This document shows positions 63,691 to 64,000 of a stretch of DNA of 64,000 nucleotides, in pieces (within the stretch, counting starts at the first letter, position 1; every line of letters starts with the position of its first letter). Position numbers and translations under genes: made by a program. The notes beneath the pieces are model-generated. The model searched no databases. It saw only the letters and a list, made by a program, of their open reading frames with translations, and was not told the origin of the DNA. This DNA is from Pegea sp. RAD2-039. Taxonomy: Eukaryota; Chordata; Thaliacea; Salpida; Salpidae. Location: the NCBI GenBank assembly GCA_034620365.1, contig JAQGEQ010000380.1:310001-374000 (forward strand), in the 5' to 3' direction.

Positions 63691-63704
63691 GTTGCTAGGG
63701 AGAC
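63691..63704. promoter_or_regulatory. RFX X-box-like motif
   Basis: GTTGCT-AG-GGAGAC fits the X-box consensus RYYNYY-N(1-3)-RRNRAC at every defined position, and its minus strand holds the CCTAGCAAC half-site. X-boxes typically lie within about 200 bp of the start of ciliary genes. The only candidate start nearby is the ATG at 63795. Confidence 0.4.
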
Positions 63705-64000
63705 CTCACACTTTGACAAAATTCATTGTTTTAAAAGATCTGATTTTGTTGATCTATATTTTGAAGAAAATATCTTCCTAATAATCTGATTATAATGGAT
63801 AACATCCAATCGGTAAACGATTAAATTTTTTCTCGATTAATTTGCTTCAGGTTAATCTTAGAGCTGTTATACTAGATACTTAAAACATCAGATGAAAATA
63901 CTTAATAAAAAGTTACTGAAAATTATTTATAAAACTGATAAAAAAGCTTTCTAGCTATTTTATGGGCAAAACTATTTAAAATTAGAAAATTCTAAAAAAT

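Larger units (their letters stand above)
63220..64000. other. RPUSD4 3' UTR and right-hand flank
   Basis: AT-rich. The RPUSD4 3' end is followed by about 700 nt without a supported gene. A strong X-box-like motif lies at 63691-63704, and an ATG followed by a GTAAAC donor at 63795-63812 may be a tiny first exon of a gene beyond the window. Confidence 0.55.

Noticed and set aside
1-64000. CRISPR arrays, bacterial operons, rRNA and viral genes
   Set aside because: No spaced direct repeats, no ribosome-binding-site-led ORF strings and no rRNA or viral protein motifs were seen. The window is eukaryotic nuclear DNA.

Overview
The window is strongly AT-rich animal nuclear DNA. It shows spliceosomal introns with GT..AG borders, many of them with a GTAAGT donor. 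Introns range from about 50 nt to more than 20 kb, and the protein families are metazoan. I see no bacterial, viral or clear transposon coding sequence. An invertebrate is likely, possibly an arthropod or another AT-rich protostome, but the sequence alone does not fix the taxon.

Region 1 (about 2.0-52.1 kb, + strand) is one long gene for a secreted ADAMTS-like (ADAMTSL) extracellular matrix protein. I assembled it by hand from 16 exons whose phases all agree, giving 849 residues. The order is signal peptide, TSR1, ADAMTS cysteine-rich domain, spacer, linker, six more TSRs and a C-terminal PLAC domain, with no protease domain. The 5' half is stretched by large introns, including one of 20.5 kb inside the cysteine-rich domain. 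The 3' half (46-52 kb) is compact. Inside the 20.5 kb intron lies a second ATG exon (24617-24715). It encodes a signal peptide and has the same length and phase as exon 1, so it could start a short isoform beginning at the end of the cysteine-rich domain. A small secreted-type ORF lies antisense in intron 1 (4074-4313).

Region 2 (about 52.1-60.4 kb) is intergenic. It holds AT-rich sequence, a three-copy 14-bp tandem repeat and some weak ORFs.

Region 3 (60.49-63.32 kb, + strand) holds two tightly packed genes. The first is an intronless histone-fold gene, POLE3/CHRAC17, a DNA polymerase epsilon and chromatin-accessibility-complex subunit. The second, 116 nt downstream, is a seven-exon RPUSD4-like mitochondrial pseudouridine synthase of 466 residues. 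The expected catalytic Asp of its HRLD motif is Gly. The gap between them contains AATAAA followed by a pyrimidine-rich AG, the layout expected for genes separated by trans-splicing in an operon, although ordinary closely spaced genes remain possible.

Region 4 (63.3-64.0 kb) has no clear gene. It has a strong RFX X-box-like motif and a possible tiny first exon, which may mark the promoter of a gene beyond the window.
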